Assembly (NCBI GenBank): GCA_030998015.1
Contig: JARWMV010000232.1
Location: forward strand, 1,860,001 to 1,924,000
DNA: 64,000 bases
Direction: 5' to 3'
Origin: Ceratorhiza oryzae-sativae
Taxonomy: Eukaryota; Basidiomycota; Agaricomycetes; Cantharellales; Ceratobasidiaceae
Shown: one piece after another, positions 35,585-48,314 of the stretch
How the letters are laid out: every line of letters begins with the position of its first letter
Numbering within the stretch: the first letter of the stretch is position 1
Position numbers and translations under genes: made by a program
The notes under the pieces: model-generated
The model's input: the letters and a program-made list of their open reading frames with translations, nothing else
The model's database searches: none
Told to the model about the DNA's origin: nothing

Positions 35585-37018
35585 TTACAAATCCTCCAAA
35601 CCGTCTGGGTATACGAGTCTACCTTGAGCACGTATTTCATCCAACAGTCTCATCATCGCGAGGCTGTCGTCGAGTGTGCATTCATCTAACTCCTTTTTTC
35701 CATCTCGAATGGCACGCGCGAACGAATCAGCCTGGTAAAACAGCCCTTTGCCTGGAATGGGGAACTCTTTCGTTTCTGTCGTTTCTGGGGCCGTCTTTGT
35801 TTTGAACAGCTTGAGGGTGTAGGACTCGGGCCGATGCGGTGCCCACGGAATTACGAGTTGGCCCTATAGGACGGCATGTATGCGCATGCATCCCGGGCCA
35901 GTGGATGAACGCAACTCACCCTTTCGCCTTCAATCAAGACACACCGCCCTGGCGGCGTGCTCATGATCAGACTACACGAAGCAACGGCCACGGCTCTGAT
36001 CTTCCGGAATACCATCGTTGCACACGTCTGCTCATCCGATGGATGCTCTTTCTCCGCCTCCATAACCATCTGGGCCATCACATCAGGCATCGTCCGTTTA
36101 TTCTCAGGGCTCTCGAACAACGCGAGCATAACCCACATCAGAGGGTACAGCCCCACCGCCAGGAGTGCACCCCCACCGGAATGTGCATCCCGGATACTGT
36201 GGGCCGGAAGATTGATCGAAAAGTCGAGCGACAGGTCAGAAGTTACGCGGTGGATCCTGCCGAGGACCTTTTCGCTGTGGAGCAAGTTGTGAAGGTGCCG
36301 CGTGATGGGAAAATACCGTGTCCAGAGGGCTTCGGCGAGGAGCGTATTTCGCGATTTGGAGAGGGCGACGAGGTTGGCGAGTTGGCGTGCGTTGATCGTG
36401 ACTTGCGATCACAGGACTTTAGTCGCCGTTTGCTGTGCTATAGACGCAAATAGACTTACAAGCTTTCTAATTCCGAAACTTAGTGTCGTTATTCAAAAAT
36501 GGGGGTGTCAGGAGCCAGACTTGCCTCGCATAGCACCGGCTTCTTGGCCTCTAGACACGCCCTGGCATTGGCGTAATGCACCTTGGTCGGCGTAGAAATG
36601 TACACCGCATCGATCTCAGGATCGTGCACAAGTTCCTCGAGGGTCGCGTACGCGATGGTGTTTGTATCGGCTATCTTGTATAAGCCCGCATGCAAAGAAT
36701 TCAAGAATCAGCCTCGGGTCGGTCCATTGGGCCGGTCGTTTTGTTCCCGGGGGGTTTTTTTTTTTGACTCACGTTTGATGTTCCCCTGGATGAACGCCCT
36801 AGCCTTGTCGATCGAAGAGCTTGACCAGACGGCACGCACGACGTGTTGGATGTCGTGCACATCCCGGCGTTGGGGATCTTCCTGAAGATCTTGAACGAAT
36901 TGCTTCGCCATATTTCCCTATTTTTTTTTTTCGTAGACATGGTGAGAACTCGTTCAGAGCCAACGTGGGAAAAGCTGGGATGTACGGTAGCGAGTATCCC
37001 CCATCGGAGTGTGAACAT
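35585..37018 (-). CDS. Gfo/Idh/MocA oxidoreductase (NADP D-xylose dehydrogenase / dihydrodiol dehydrogenase type)
   Basis: Rossmann-fold sugar oxidoreductase. The start at 37018 gives MFTLRWGILAT, then after an intron RIAKQFVQDLQEDPQRRD, VHDIQHVVRAVWSSSSIDKA and RAFIQGNIK. The next exon carries ATLEELVHDPEIDAVYISTP, TKVHYANARACLEAKKPVLC and E, with the substrate-side EKP replaced by the variant KKPVLCE. The C-terminal domain has GRIHRVTSDLSLDFS, DAHSGGGALLAVGLYPLMWV (the usual GGG-L-D-G/Y block), AVASCSLIMSTPPGRCVLIEG and ELDECTLDDSLAMMRLLDEI, ending YPDGLEDL at 35585. This matches the fungal family that includes dimeric dihydrodiol dehydrogenase and NADP-dependent D-xylose 1-dehydrogenase. 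Which sugar it uses is unknown. It converges with the polyol dehydrogenase gene, 109 nt between stops. Confidence 0.82.
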
Positions 37019-39096
37019 GTTGTCTTGGGGTAGGAAGCAATGATCTAAGGCTACCGTCGGAGTTTGGTTCATATATATATGTGGTATTGAGTAAATCGTC
37101 TTTGAATTCGACCAGGTGACTACTGACTAAGTTAGGCCTCTGGTCGCAACCTCGGTGCCGTTAGTTGTGCAAATCGAGAACGGTCACAAGAGCCGGCGCT
37201 TGATGGGGACCTTTTGCCCCTGAGCTAAACGCCCAAGGAACAGTGCGTCTGAAACAGCATTCCGGCCTGCATCGGTGCATCATCCGATGTTCATGATCCT
37301 GTATGTTCAATGTGACTAAAGGATGTCACTTTGAAGGAGCAAGATCACCCCAAGGCTCTAAATCGAGACGCGAAATCGTGTACCGGCCAAGTCACGTGGT
37401 AATATTCTAAGGAATTCGTCAAGGTCACCCCCTCTATAGTTGTCAAGTATGGTGCTTCCTCTGTCGATACGAAGGATTTTGCTAGAATATATACGTCTTT
37501 TTTAAACTCTAGATGCGAAATTGTGGACCGTTTTGGAGCTGAGAACATCGTGATCAACTAGGAACTGGGTTAGCAAGTTTGTGTTGTACAGGGGATCTGG
37601 CTGTCCTACATGCTTCGACAAGTGTTATATTGGGTGCTTGTCAGAATATAACCGAACTCGACTGCTACTCCATTCAATTAATAACCCAGCTGGTTCGAGT
37701 GCTCCGGGTATAACAGCGGACGGCAAGAATAAACACGAATATAACCCGTGGATTGAAATTATGCTTAATAGATCATCATTTATAATATTTTATATGTTCA
37801 TAGTTATAAGGTTCGAACATCGAGGGCAAAGATGGCCAAAGCCCCTATCTACTATTCAACAAACGGTCCGGTTTAATTGCGGCCTAATGACAAAGCCAAG
37901 CACCTGGACATGGTCGAGGAAATATGACAGGGGATAACAAACAATTGAATGGAGCGGTATTGCTGCGGTTTATAGGAGCGGAATTCCCGGTAATAAGAAT
38001 AGACCTACTAGACAACGGCGATGCAGACATTAAGGAACATGACTAACGAGAGGGGTGGGAAAGAAAGCGGGGAGCTCACAGTGGATAGGGCCATTGGGTG
38101 AGCAGAGGAGCACATCGCCGCGAGCCCGGAAAGGCGGCGTGGAGTGCGGCGGCTTTGAGCCACGCAACATCCGAGTACAGGGGGTTACCTCGTCGCAGTC
38201 CTGTGGGTGAGCAGCCGATGTCCCTAACTCGCGCGGATGCCGTAGCACCAGGACCAAGCGCTCAAACCCGTCGACACACGCGCTTCTCGAGGGTTTAACG
38301 AAGCTGACCGCTCGCGGGGGAGAGAGTCTCGTGGGAGAGAAACAATGCTCAGACGCGGAGGATAGGGATAAACTGAAAACCAACTTACCTCCCGACGGTC
38401 GCTGGATGCTAGGATTCCACGAGGATTATGTGGTGGATAATAATTCGAGTTGGGATGAGAGCCCTCGCCTATGGCAAGACCAGCTATCAAAGGCAGTTAG
38501 CTTCGAGCTCGTGGCACTAGAGAGAGACATACGCATATGCGGCGATTTGTGCAGGCGATGTGAGAATGGGTAGGAGATGGAGAGTGGGGCTTCGGCACTT
38601 CACGACGAGAAGTAGGCAATGAGGTGGGTGGTGGTTGAGCATGAGTTGCTGGACGGGGAACGGGCGATTTTATACCCCTAAGGTCTATGCGGACCCAAAC
38701 ACGTGCACATAGCGAACTCACGCCAGTGCGGCCAATTTCGATGAGCGGTCGAGCCTGCTGGTCAAAGGTCCCCACTAGCAGGCTGCCCGGTTTACGTGCA
38801 TATATGCGAATTATGCATCTCGCGCTAATGATTATTAGTGCTGGCTCTCGTGTGGATAGATTGTTTGGTACGGCCTTCCCTAGTTTCTTTCATGGTGGGA
38901 AACTAACCATCCGTGAGTCAAACCATGAACGGCATGTGCTATAACTGAACAAGCGACCGGGACCTTATATGCCAGACCGTGATTAGCAAAGTTGGCTGAC
39001 TGCGACCTGGATCTCATGCATCACATCCTAATATATGCGTCATCAAACTTCAATAATCTGATCTAATTGCACGTCTAAATTCAATATGATTAAAAA
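37019..39096. other. 2.1 kb with no confirmed gene; possible minus-strand transcript at about 38.0-38.65 kb
   Basis: The left part (37.0-38.0 kb) is A+T-rich with no usable open frame beyond 120 codons. The right part is GC-richer. It contains a minus-strand TATAAAA at 38668-38674 and, downstream on that strand, an open stretch (IAGLAIGEGSHPNSNYYPPH near 38485-38400) that ends in a good splice donor (GAGGTAAGT near 38392). No protein family is recognised, so this is not called as a gene. Confidence 0.3.
38668..38674 (-). promoter_or_regulatory. Orphan TATA box (TATAAAA, minus strand)
   Basis: A consensus TATAAAA is followed 20-40 nt downstream by a pyrimidine-rich leader, but no annotated gene follows it. 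It is consistent with a small unrecognised transcript on the minus strand. Confidence 0.25.
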
Positions 39097-40311
39097 TCAC
39101 GACGCTTGCCGAGCCGCCAATGCCTTGTCAACTGCTGCGCGCAACGCTCCAATGACTTGAGACGGATCTTTTGCTGTAAATATAGATGTGCCAGCTACAA
39201 TCACATTCGAACCTAAGGGAGGGAGAAGAATAGAAGTAGGATATGTTAGTAAAATATTGAGTGGGTGGCAAGAGGGGTGGGAACCGTGGTAGCAATACGG
39301 TGCAATGGATGCGTGGGAGAAAGAACTGAAGCGTCAGAGCGGCTGATTGAGATCACTCAACAGCCCAACAATTGACACAAAGAGAGGAAGCGAGTTCATG
39401 ACTCACCCGCGTGCGCACAGATATCAATATTTGCAGTCGAGACGCCGCCGTCGACTTGAATGTCTTTGTCTGGGAAGCGTGTGCGCAGTTCTGATACTTT
39501 CGGAATGCATCGTTCCATGAATTTTTGGCCACCTCGACCTGTATGGTAAAGGGTTGGTATCGTGCAGAAATTATAGCAGAAGAAATGGACAGCCGTCGAG
39601 TGGGGTTAAGACGAATACGTACCGGGATTAACGGTCATGACCAGGATCATGTCAGCCTGTGACGCGATCTCGTCTGTGATTACAGTGGAGGGTGTGTCGG
39701 GAGAGATAGCAATGCCTGCTCGCATTCCGTGCTCATGGATCATTTCGATAATTTCGAGGGGCTTATCTGGTAGTTTGCGTTGAATATCTTTGCGAGTCAA
39801 TACGAACTTTGAGACGAACCAGTTGCCTCATAGTGGAAGGTGTAGGAGCTGCCACCTGCAGCAGCAATGTCATCGACCCACTGAGTATCTTATATAAGTA
39901 GCAGGATAATAGGGCATTGTACAAAGGACGAACACGCTCGGGCTGAGAGACCATCATGTGACAGTCCATGAATATCTCAGGGATGCCTTTCTTGACAGAC
40001 GTCAGAACTGGGGCACCTATATTGATGTCTGGATGAGCAGCTATCAAAATAATACCAAGGAAGGATATACCGATAGTCAGATTAGGCACAAAGTGACTGG
40101 AACGAACGTGAGTGGGTGGGTGGGGCACGAGGCGTGGAGATGAGCGTACCCATCCATAACATCTATGCAGGGGTTAGTATGCGTTGACAGAGAACAAATC
40201 CAACGTACCCATATGGAGCCAGTCAGCGCCATTTTTTATCATGCGCTGACACTCGGCTGTCAAATGGCCAAAGTCAGAGGAAAGTGCAGACGGAGCGATG
40301 ATTGATTTCAT
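39097..40311 (-). CDS. RPE1: Ribulose-phosphate 3-epimerase
   Basis: Cytosolic enzyme interconverting D-ribulose 5-phosphate and D-xylulose 5-phosphate in the pentose phosphate pathway. A TIM barrel split by about eight introns starts at 40311: MKSIIAPSALSSDFGHLTAE, then NGADWLHMDVMDG (metal ligands His and Asp), HFVPNLTIG, PVLTSVKKG, EIFMDCHMMVSQPERV (catalytic region CHMMV), DDIAAAGGSSYTFHYEAT, DIQRKLPDKPLEIIEMIHEH, GMRAGIAISPDTP, ADMILVMTVNPG, GRGGQKFMERCIPKV, DIQVDGGVSTANI (catalytic Asp), NVIVAGTSIFTAKDPSQVIG, and the C-terminal ARQAS. The typical length, about 225-235 residues, is reached when introns are removed. It starts head to head with the Sec7-domain gene. Confidence 0.93.
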
Positions 40312-40368
40312 GGTGGGGGGCGAGAACAGGCTGACGTTTGGCTAAGCGCTAGCGTATAGCCACACGAC

Positions 40369-40374
40369 CACGTG
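40369..40374. promoter_or_regulatory. CACGTG palindrome in the RPE1/Sec7 divergent promoter
   Basis: CACGTG lies almost exactly midway in the 122-nt gap between the two divergent start codons (40311 and 40434), so one site could serve both genes. Confidence 0.35.
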
Positions 40375-40433
40375 ACTACGTGTGCTCGAAGAGTCGACCA
40401 TGAGCGGCGACGACAAAGGCAGGTTCTAGCGCG

Positions 40434-43400
40434 ATGCATTCGATACAATGCTCATTTGAGACGACAGAAGTGCCGCCGCCGTACGCTGCGCCCGGTCCAG
40501 CTAGCCCATGGATGCTGGCCAAGACGACGACAACGACAAAGGTCACGACAACGACGACGGAAACACATTTCTTTCCCCTCTTCCGCCGCCGACCAAACAC
40601 ACGTCAAGGGGAGACCGCTGCAGCCTCACTAAGGCAGAGCATCGACCGCGACAAAGCACTTCCCCCTCCCCCGGCCGACTCCGGCTCAGATTCACATGGT
40701 AAGCATCACCTGTCAGACAAGCATGTTTGCTGAACTGTCAAACAGCACTTGGAGTTGGTTTCCCTAGCTCTCGCAAGAGCGCTGACCGTGACATTACTCC
40801 TCGGGCCACCAACCGCGACATCACTCCAACGGCCCCTGTGACCGTTATCGTCCCTGCTACGCCTCAGCCAAGTCGCATCGCGCCACCTCGTGATATTCGT
40901 CGAGTTCGCAGTTCAGGCACCATTCGCGACACACATCCCGACCGCATGCGTCGCAGCGAACAGAACACGCGTGATATATTTCTCGCCTCCAAACCTCTAC
41001 CCGCCCCTTTATCCGCACCGCCCCAGCAAACAAATCTACCCGAGCTTCAGCCTCCTCGCTCTCGGCAGCCGGCCATATCCTCTCCATCGTTCAATACACC
41101 CGGACCTTCCTCGGCCCGCACACATACTCATCATCCGACCCAAACGCTTATCCTTGGTGGCAGTCTTGGAGCTCGTCCTACTACACTAGGGGTCGGCAAC
41201 GGTTCAGGGATAAGCACATGGGGCACAGGTGTTCCACAAGGCTGGAACCCTACACAGGGCTGGGAGCGCGAACAGGGCCGGCTCGGTTGGGAAACTAATC
41301 ATGCAGAGTTCGGTGTTCGAATGGGGCAAACGGCAGGTTATCACTCGCTTGGCTCGCGCGAGCGGGAGCGGGATAAGGAGCGGGAACGAGAGCGCAGACC
41401 GAGCGCGCCGGTTCTGCAGGTTCAATCACCCAAAGGCAAAGGCAAGGGCAAAGAGCGCGAACGCGACTCGTTGGATCCTGATCCTTCTAAGGATAGAGAA
41501 GGCGGAAAGCGCAGCCTCCTCGGTCGACGTCCTTCATTTTGGCGCAAGAATAAAACCAAGGAAATCCTCGATCTACGGCCGAGCACGAGCCAGCAAGACA
41601 TGGCTGCCCCTCAAAAGTCCGGCTCTGACGCAACGAGGCCAGAGACAGCAGATGCAAATCGAGTTGCCGACCCGAAGCGAAGTGCCGAGCAGACAAAGCC
41701 CTTTCAGCCACTTCCCGCTACATCCCGTCCTAGTGCAGAGGTTCATTCGCCGCGAAGGAGCGCCAATATTGATCCAACACCATCCCGAATCACTTCACCT
41801 CGTTCAAGCACCGACCAATCTCTCGACATGTCACTGCCAGCCGTTAGGCCAATGACACCACTCTTCTCTGAGTTCGGCGTCTATCGCGCAAGTGTAGACT
41901 TCGCGGCTGCCGGCGGGCCGGGAATGGTGGCTGCGCTGACCGAGCGGTTGACCATTGAAGGCGGGACGGGTGTCGGTGAGACCATTCCAGAGGGCGTCGA
42001 GACCAAGAATGGATCGCAGGCGCCAATACCTGTCCCTCCTCGTCGGCGTTTGACAGGTACGAACAGTCTTGGGCGAGCCGCGTCATGGCGTCGAAGCTTG
42101 GCGGAGAGCGCTGAAAACTGGAGGCGAAGTATTGTTGGGAGTAACGCCGAACCGGCTGCACCAGGGGAAGTAATGAATAGATCTCCGTCTAACTCACCCA
42201 TTCCTTGGGTGAGCTCGAGTCCAAAGGGTTCTCCGGTGCCAAGACGATCGATGCAAGAGTCCATGCCCACCTCGGAACACGAGTCACCTGCCAGGAGGTC
42301 GGGGTGTCAGTCACCGGCTCGAGCATCGAGGCAAGGGTCGCCTGCGAGGAACCCCACGTCCCCCATTGGCAGCACGCGCGTAACATTTGGAGACGATTCC
42401 GTGCGATCGAGGTTCACGTCGCTGGTTACAAAAACGAGGAGTGAAAAGAATGAGGGTTCAGGCAGTTCGACTGCTGCGGGGTCAGGAAGTACTGGTCTAC
42501 GACGCGCTCGTTCAACGTCCCGGCTGACTTCTGCGCTTTCCCCATCTCGGAGCCGTTCGTTCTCATTGTTCGGTCCACGGCCAAGTAGTGCTGGTCAGCC
42601 ACAGACTCAAAAATCACGACAACAGAACGAACAAATTTCCTTCCAAGCAGGTGTTTCAGCACTAGGACATAGTCACCCTACTGCGTTTGGACCTGCCACG
42701 GACCCAGGGCTTACCTTGACCCTATCTCCACCCACCATAAGTGCAATCGGTGAGAATGGGACGTACCCGTTCCCCTCTCCCTCTATTGGCGGATCTCAAT
42801 CTCATTCATCGATACCTGGAACGCCGATGTTTGCTCACCCATCTGGGAGCCAGCTCAGTCTTGGGGGACGCACATCCAGCATTGGACACAACCAACATGG
42901 CGGTAATTTGGGCTCGTCTAGTACTTTTACAGTCGGTTCGCCTAATGGCAGTAGAGCCTCTTCGGTCCTGTTACGTTCGCCGCTGCGTCCACGGTCGAGT
43001 ACAAATCCGCCGCTACTAAGGCGATTGAGTGGAGTTTTTGGAAGTGCGGGTCCAGGAGGCAGAATAACGGCCGATGGGGTCAGTCCGGGAGGGTTGGGCT
43101 TGAGTCCGACTCCTGTACGCCCTGGATCAAGCAAGGGCGGACCTGTTCCGAAACGTGGTGAAGACGAAACACCTGAACTATACTTGAATAGACTATTGGC
43201 AGCCGTGAGCAAGACGGAGATTGCGGGCGCGCTTGCTTCCAAGTTAGTTTTGTCCTCCCCCGTTGACATGATACTAATCTCATACCCAAACAGATCAGAC
43301 CCATTTCATGTCGCCGCGCTTCAATTATACCTGGGTCGGTTCAATTTTGTGCTCGACCCACTCGATATTGCATTGCGTCGACTATTGATGGACTTGAATT

Positions 43401-45951
43401 TGCCTAAGGAGACTCAGCAGATTGATCGTGTGATGGAAGCCTTTGCAAAGCGTTACACAGAATGTAATCCGGGGCTATTTGTCGGCGAAGGTTCGTTGGC
43501 TGTATACAACAAGGCACCAGATACTCACGCACGCTAAAATAGACCATGCATATGTTCTTGCGTTTAGCTTAATGATGTTGCATACCGATGCGTTCAACAA
43601 GAGCAACAAAAATAAGATGACCAAGGCGGACTATATTAAGAACACAAGGATGGCAGGGGTTTCACCTGAAGTCTTGGACGTACGTTTTCTACTAGTTTCG
43701 TATTGAAGCACTTGATGGATTTTCCAATAGTGTTATTTTGATAATATTGTCTTTGCGCCATTCATCTTCATCGAGGACCCTACAGACGTCAACGGCCTGC
43801 GAGGATTTGTTCCGGAAGCTCTAGCAAGTAGGGGAAGCATTTCCGGGACATCGAGCGTGAACAGCAGCGGCACCCTACTTGGTGGCAAGCCCAAAATCGA
43901 TCCGTACTATATTATCACGCAGGTCCGTGCATCTGCAGACTACAGTCATTCATGCCTAACTCGGGTCATCTTCAGAACCTGCTTGATCCATTGCGCGTGC
44001 CAGTCGACCAGCACATCCCCCCAGCCTCGCCGTTTAGCTTTACCGGAACGGCAGATTCTTTGGACGCTGCACAACTCCGTCGCGCTTTTACATCCAATAT
44101 GCAGCTTGAGATTGCAGGCATTGGGATGGAGCCTGTGCGCATTGGGGTCAACAAATCAGGACTGTTGTCTCGAAAGGGTGAGCACCCAAAGTGATACTAG
44201 TTGGCTTGCCATTTGCTCAACACAATTATAGACGATCTTCTGGACGGTGGCCGTCGAGCTGGTAGCCGCAAATGGCGCCGATGGGCTGTTGTATTAACTG
44301 GCTCTCAGTTACTATTCTTCCGTGAGGCGTCCTGGGCCGCCCTTGCTCCTGGGGCGTCGGGAGTGAATGGCTCGAACGAACCAATTCAGCAAACCAACTC
44401 GTTGAAACCCGAAGAGGTAATTTCACTGAAAGATACTGTCGCTTTATATGACGTGAGCTACGGCAAAGTAAGTTTAGTTTACAAAACCATCGGAAAGCAT
44501 TCACTAAATACGAACAATAGTATGCGCATGTATTCCGATTTGTTATGCCCACTGGAAAGCAACAACTCATGCAGGCCAACAACGAACAAGATATGAACGA
44601 GTGGATTTCTCGAATTAATTATGCGAGTGCGCTCAAGACAGCTGGCGTACGAGTGCGAGAACCCGTCATGAACGTAGAGGAGAGTCGCGCGACGGGCGTC
44701 GCTGCGGCAGCTTCGCATGTGCGAGATCGACGTTTGGGCAAGTTGGCTGCACCGCCCTCAGCTTGGACTGCTCCAGTGGAGCCCGAAGAGGACGCGCCAC
44801 AGGCCTCCCCATTGCAGAGGTCTCCGGAGAATAGGTCTAATGTTTCGTCTGAGGTGGAGCTGGACGCGATTGTCGAACCAACGGATGGAGGTATGAAGGA
44901 TACGTTTGATGAGATCAAGGCCGAGCTTGCCGCCTCCTACAACACATACCCAAGGAGCGGGCTTGCACCACCCCGACAAACTAATTACCGAGCGGGCAGC
45001 TTGGGCGTCCATCAACCATCCGACACCTCTCTTGCGAGCGAAGACGGTATGAGAAGTCGGATGACTACCCGAGCCGAAGTCGTTACACTCAAAATCAACG
45101 AGCTCAGAGCAAAGATCACCACGACGGAACAGCATCTCCAGAGCGAGCTTCGCATCGCACGGAACTTTGCTGTGCTCGCCCCATTCCAGCTTGCGACGCG
45201 GAATCGAATCAGGGTTGCCACCGAGGTTCTTGCTAGGCGCATCCAAGTAATCCGAATAGATATGGCCAAGCTAGCTTGCCATCGAGATATATTGACTGCA
45301 GACCTGACTGCCGAGGAGGAAGAACGGGAGCAGCTCAAAATGATCGCGCTACAGGCCGCGAAGGAGCAGTTATCGCGTACTGTACCCCGTATGACACTTT
45401 CTGTGCACGATAATGTTCCAGAAGAGACCACAAAGACCGAACGCCGGCCGTCTCCTGCTGGCTCCGATGCGTCCGCAGCCGCCTCGGCGAATTGGTCCTT
45501 CCATTCTGCAACCGACTATCCTGATCCAGCGGAGGACCCAACGCTCACTGTGGGCAAGAACGATACATCGTTGACTACTCCAGAAATCGAAATCGATCAA
45601 CTTGCTCCCTCCACGCCTCGCAAGTCTGACGCATCACTGCGCCCTCGCCCGTCATTTGCAGCCTCCTCGCGCAGTGGGATATCCCATGTCTCGTCGGGCG
45701 GCAACCCACATGGATCAAGTCTGGAGCAGGGAGACCGAACTTCAGCAGTCAGCGAAGAAGAGGCGGAGGAACAGGCAGAGGTATGGCATGCTACTCGCGC
45801 TGGGCGTCGAGTCAGTCTTGTCGAGCTCCCTCCAGCACCAGAGGGGCGTAAGCTCTCCGACCTTCTAAAGAGGCGCAGGAATACAAACGATACGGTTGGC
45901 GAGGCTGAGAATACAAATGGAGACGCCACTGCCCAAAACGATACCCGATAA
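40434..45951 (+). CDS. Sec7-domain Arf guanine-nucleotide exchange factor with PH domain
   Basis: Large GEF for Arf GTPases in membrane traffic (fungal Syt1/EFA6-like layout). Exon 1 begins MHSIQCSFETTEVPPPYAAP. A long disordered Ser/Pro/Arg-rich region (40750-43150) follows. The Sec7 domain (about 43150-43830) contains TPELYLNRLLAAVSKTEIAG, DPFHVAALQLYLGRFNF, ALRRLLMDLNLPKETQQIDR (catalytic glutamate in the LPxE-type loop), VMEAFAKRYTECNPG, HAYVLAFSLMMLHTDAFNKS and KMTKADYIKNTR. After FIEDPTDVNGLRGF comes a PH domain (about 44100-44640): SGLLSRK, DDLLDGGRRAGSRKWRRWAV, LTGSQLLFFREASWAAL, VISLKDTVALYDVSYGK and an end of QDMNEWISRINYASAL. A coiled-coil tail (TLKINELRAKITTTEQHLQS, near 45090-45150) and a Ser-rich C-terminus end at 45951. 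Introns lie near 40700, 43245, 43490, 43680, 43925, 44180 and 44470. The catalytic residues appear intact. Confidence 0.93.
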
Positions 45952-48218
45952 ATATGGACTTGTAGCATCTATCTTATTCTGTATGGTGTTGAACACTCAC
46001 TTCGCATTAGTTTGGTCCTCCACTTTCCTTTAATCCTTGCTGCTATCCAAACCAACGCCCTTAGTGGTAGTTAATTTATGCATCACACACTATCCACTAG
46101 CTCCAAGCTATGATACAGCTAGATTATTATAGAACATCCTCTATAATATATTGACTTTTGACTATATATATAACTCCCTCAATCAGAGGAAATTTTAGGA
46201 TTTTTTCCCGCCATTTGCTCGAGGTTTAGTTGGGGCTTTAATTAGCCTGGCGTTGAATGCTTGCGTAAAGTTATGTGAACCAAATACGCCAACAGGATGC
46301 GCGTGAGGACCTATGCTAAACGACGCTCATCGCCAATAAATGTGGAGTGTAGCAGAACTTCAAGAAGGCTAAATACCTGAAGGTGAGTGACACAGTCACA
46401 GGAGTTATCTAATGGCGTTAAACACACAGTTGCCTTCGTGTGAGCACAGCACTTTTGATTCCTACAACATGTTTCAATAGGCGCAGATATTTATGCCAGC
46501 ATGCATACATGTCGCTTTGGGCCCATGCTCAATACGCGTGACGCGGCGAGTTTGCAAGTGTGTCGAAAAAAGTGAAGCCACAGTCCAGTTCGATGTTCAG
46601 GAACGGTCCGTCAGCGAGCATCAGGCAAAGATCGGGCGGCCAGCTCAGGATTGTGGTTCTCAAAACGCCACCAATGTATTGTAAGCCAGGCGTGAGTACC
46701 CCTCGAGATCCCTCACTTTCTCACATTGTTAACTGCCCGGATTGTCTTAAATACGTTCAAATTTTGCGTTAAAGAAATGTGACAATGAATGGTGCTCACT
46801 ACCGTCACGGACACCCCCGCCCTGTCTCGGCTGACCCAGAGATTACTCCCTCCCCCCGACGCATATTTAGTACATTTCCTTCTGACTCCTTATTCTTGGC
46901 AGAGCTATTGATGAACATAAGTCAATGATAGTCTATATGCGTTGTCAGCTCCTCTGCTCATTGACATTACACTTCGGGGAAAAGATGCGTCGATAGTTAT
47001 TCACCCATCCCGATATCCAAATGTGAGGACCAGACATAGGCTGTCACTGTCGACTTATGTGAATTTCCTATGTACGGCCCGCCAAGTGGTGCCCAGGCCT
47101 CAGAAACCCAACGCATCCGCATAGGAGGTGAAAACCCTTCAGCAGCCGTGCTGGGAATATTGCTTGCTCGCCTGTCCGTGTTTTCACATCGGCCGGTATC
47201 CTCAAGGGATGATCCCGCTCAATTCACATACCACCATCCTCCACTACCTCGACATACTCTCTGCTTCCATATCAAAATTTGCAGTTGTATTGTCGTTTGC
47301 TGTTACCAGCACCAAGTCGCACCATCCCCACTATGGCACTGTCTGACGCTGACCCCTTGCCAGATGAACGTACTATACCACGATTGTCGCGCTAGGTCCT
47401 GACACCAGCCACTTGCCTCATTGTAAATTCTTATCATCCTCAGATCTATCCTCCAAACCTCCCAGGTTACTAGCCACGGGGGCTTCCACCATAGACATGT
47501 AAGTCAACCGACACCTGTATTCTGGCAGCCAACAGTGCATACAGTCACAATGGTACTGCACCTTCACGGCTACTCCATCCTCTCAACTCACTTCGCTGTT
47601 AATTGAGGGCAATTAATCTCCTCGGCACGGCACTCGGGTCGACCCCAGCACGTTAGCTGGCAGCATATCCCGGGGCCAGCGCTTGCTCAACACCAGTCCC
47701 TCGGCGCCTTGGATTGGGGTGAGTCCAGGGCCCTGGGGCCGAGCATCTTGTGCATAGGCTCGAGCATACAGTCGGTCGGATGGAATATCCCGGGACCAGT
47801 TATAGCCCAAACTCGGCCATCTGGTTCATTGGACAATGATTCCCCCCCCCCCCCCACGAGCGCGAGTCGACCGCTAGGGCTGACGGCAAACACGGCTTAC
47901 CTCCGGCGATTGACCCTATTCACGACCTCGCTCATCCCCGAACACTCTTACCCGCTCACACTTCGACGTTTTCTTTGTTTCTGTTGTTTCCTCCCCGCTG
48001 TATGCTCAAACCAAAACCAATATTTGGCTGATGTGGGTGTAATGGCGCATGACAATCGTATATCCCTGAATCGTCCTGTCTATGTGAATCCAGGATCGTG
48101 TACGGATTCCGCAAAAGCAATTGATTCCAATTCCAACCTGGTTTTGAAGGTGTTAGACACTAGGCGCCAGTAGCTCCAATAAGCAGGCCAAAGATCAACA
48201 CGGTTTCAAACCATGGGC
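45952..48218. other. 2.3 kb intergenic, no supported gene
   Basis: A+T-rich just after the Sec7 gene (46.0-46.2 kb, with many TATA-like runs), then mixed composition with short open frames only. A run of 13 C residues lies near 47841-47853. No domain or splice chain is recognised. It forms the flank between the Sec7 gene and the U6 snRNA gene. Confidence 0.4.
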
Positions 48219-48283
48219 AAAATAAATATTGCGGTCCGTAGACCGTCCACTCTGAACTAGCGTGTCATCCTTGTGCAGGGGCC

Positions 48284-48314
<31 letters not shown>

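Noticed and set aside
37800..37830. GGTTCGAAC-like B box
   Set aside because: No matching A box within 90 nt and no cloverleaf could be drawn.
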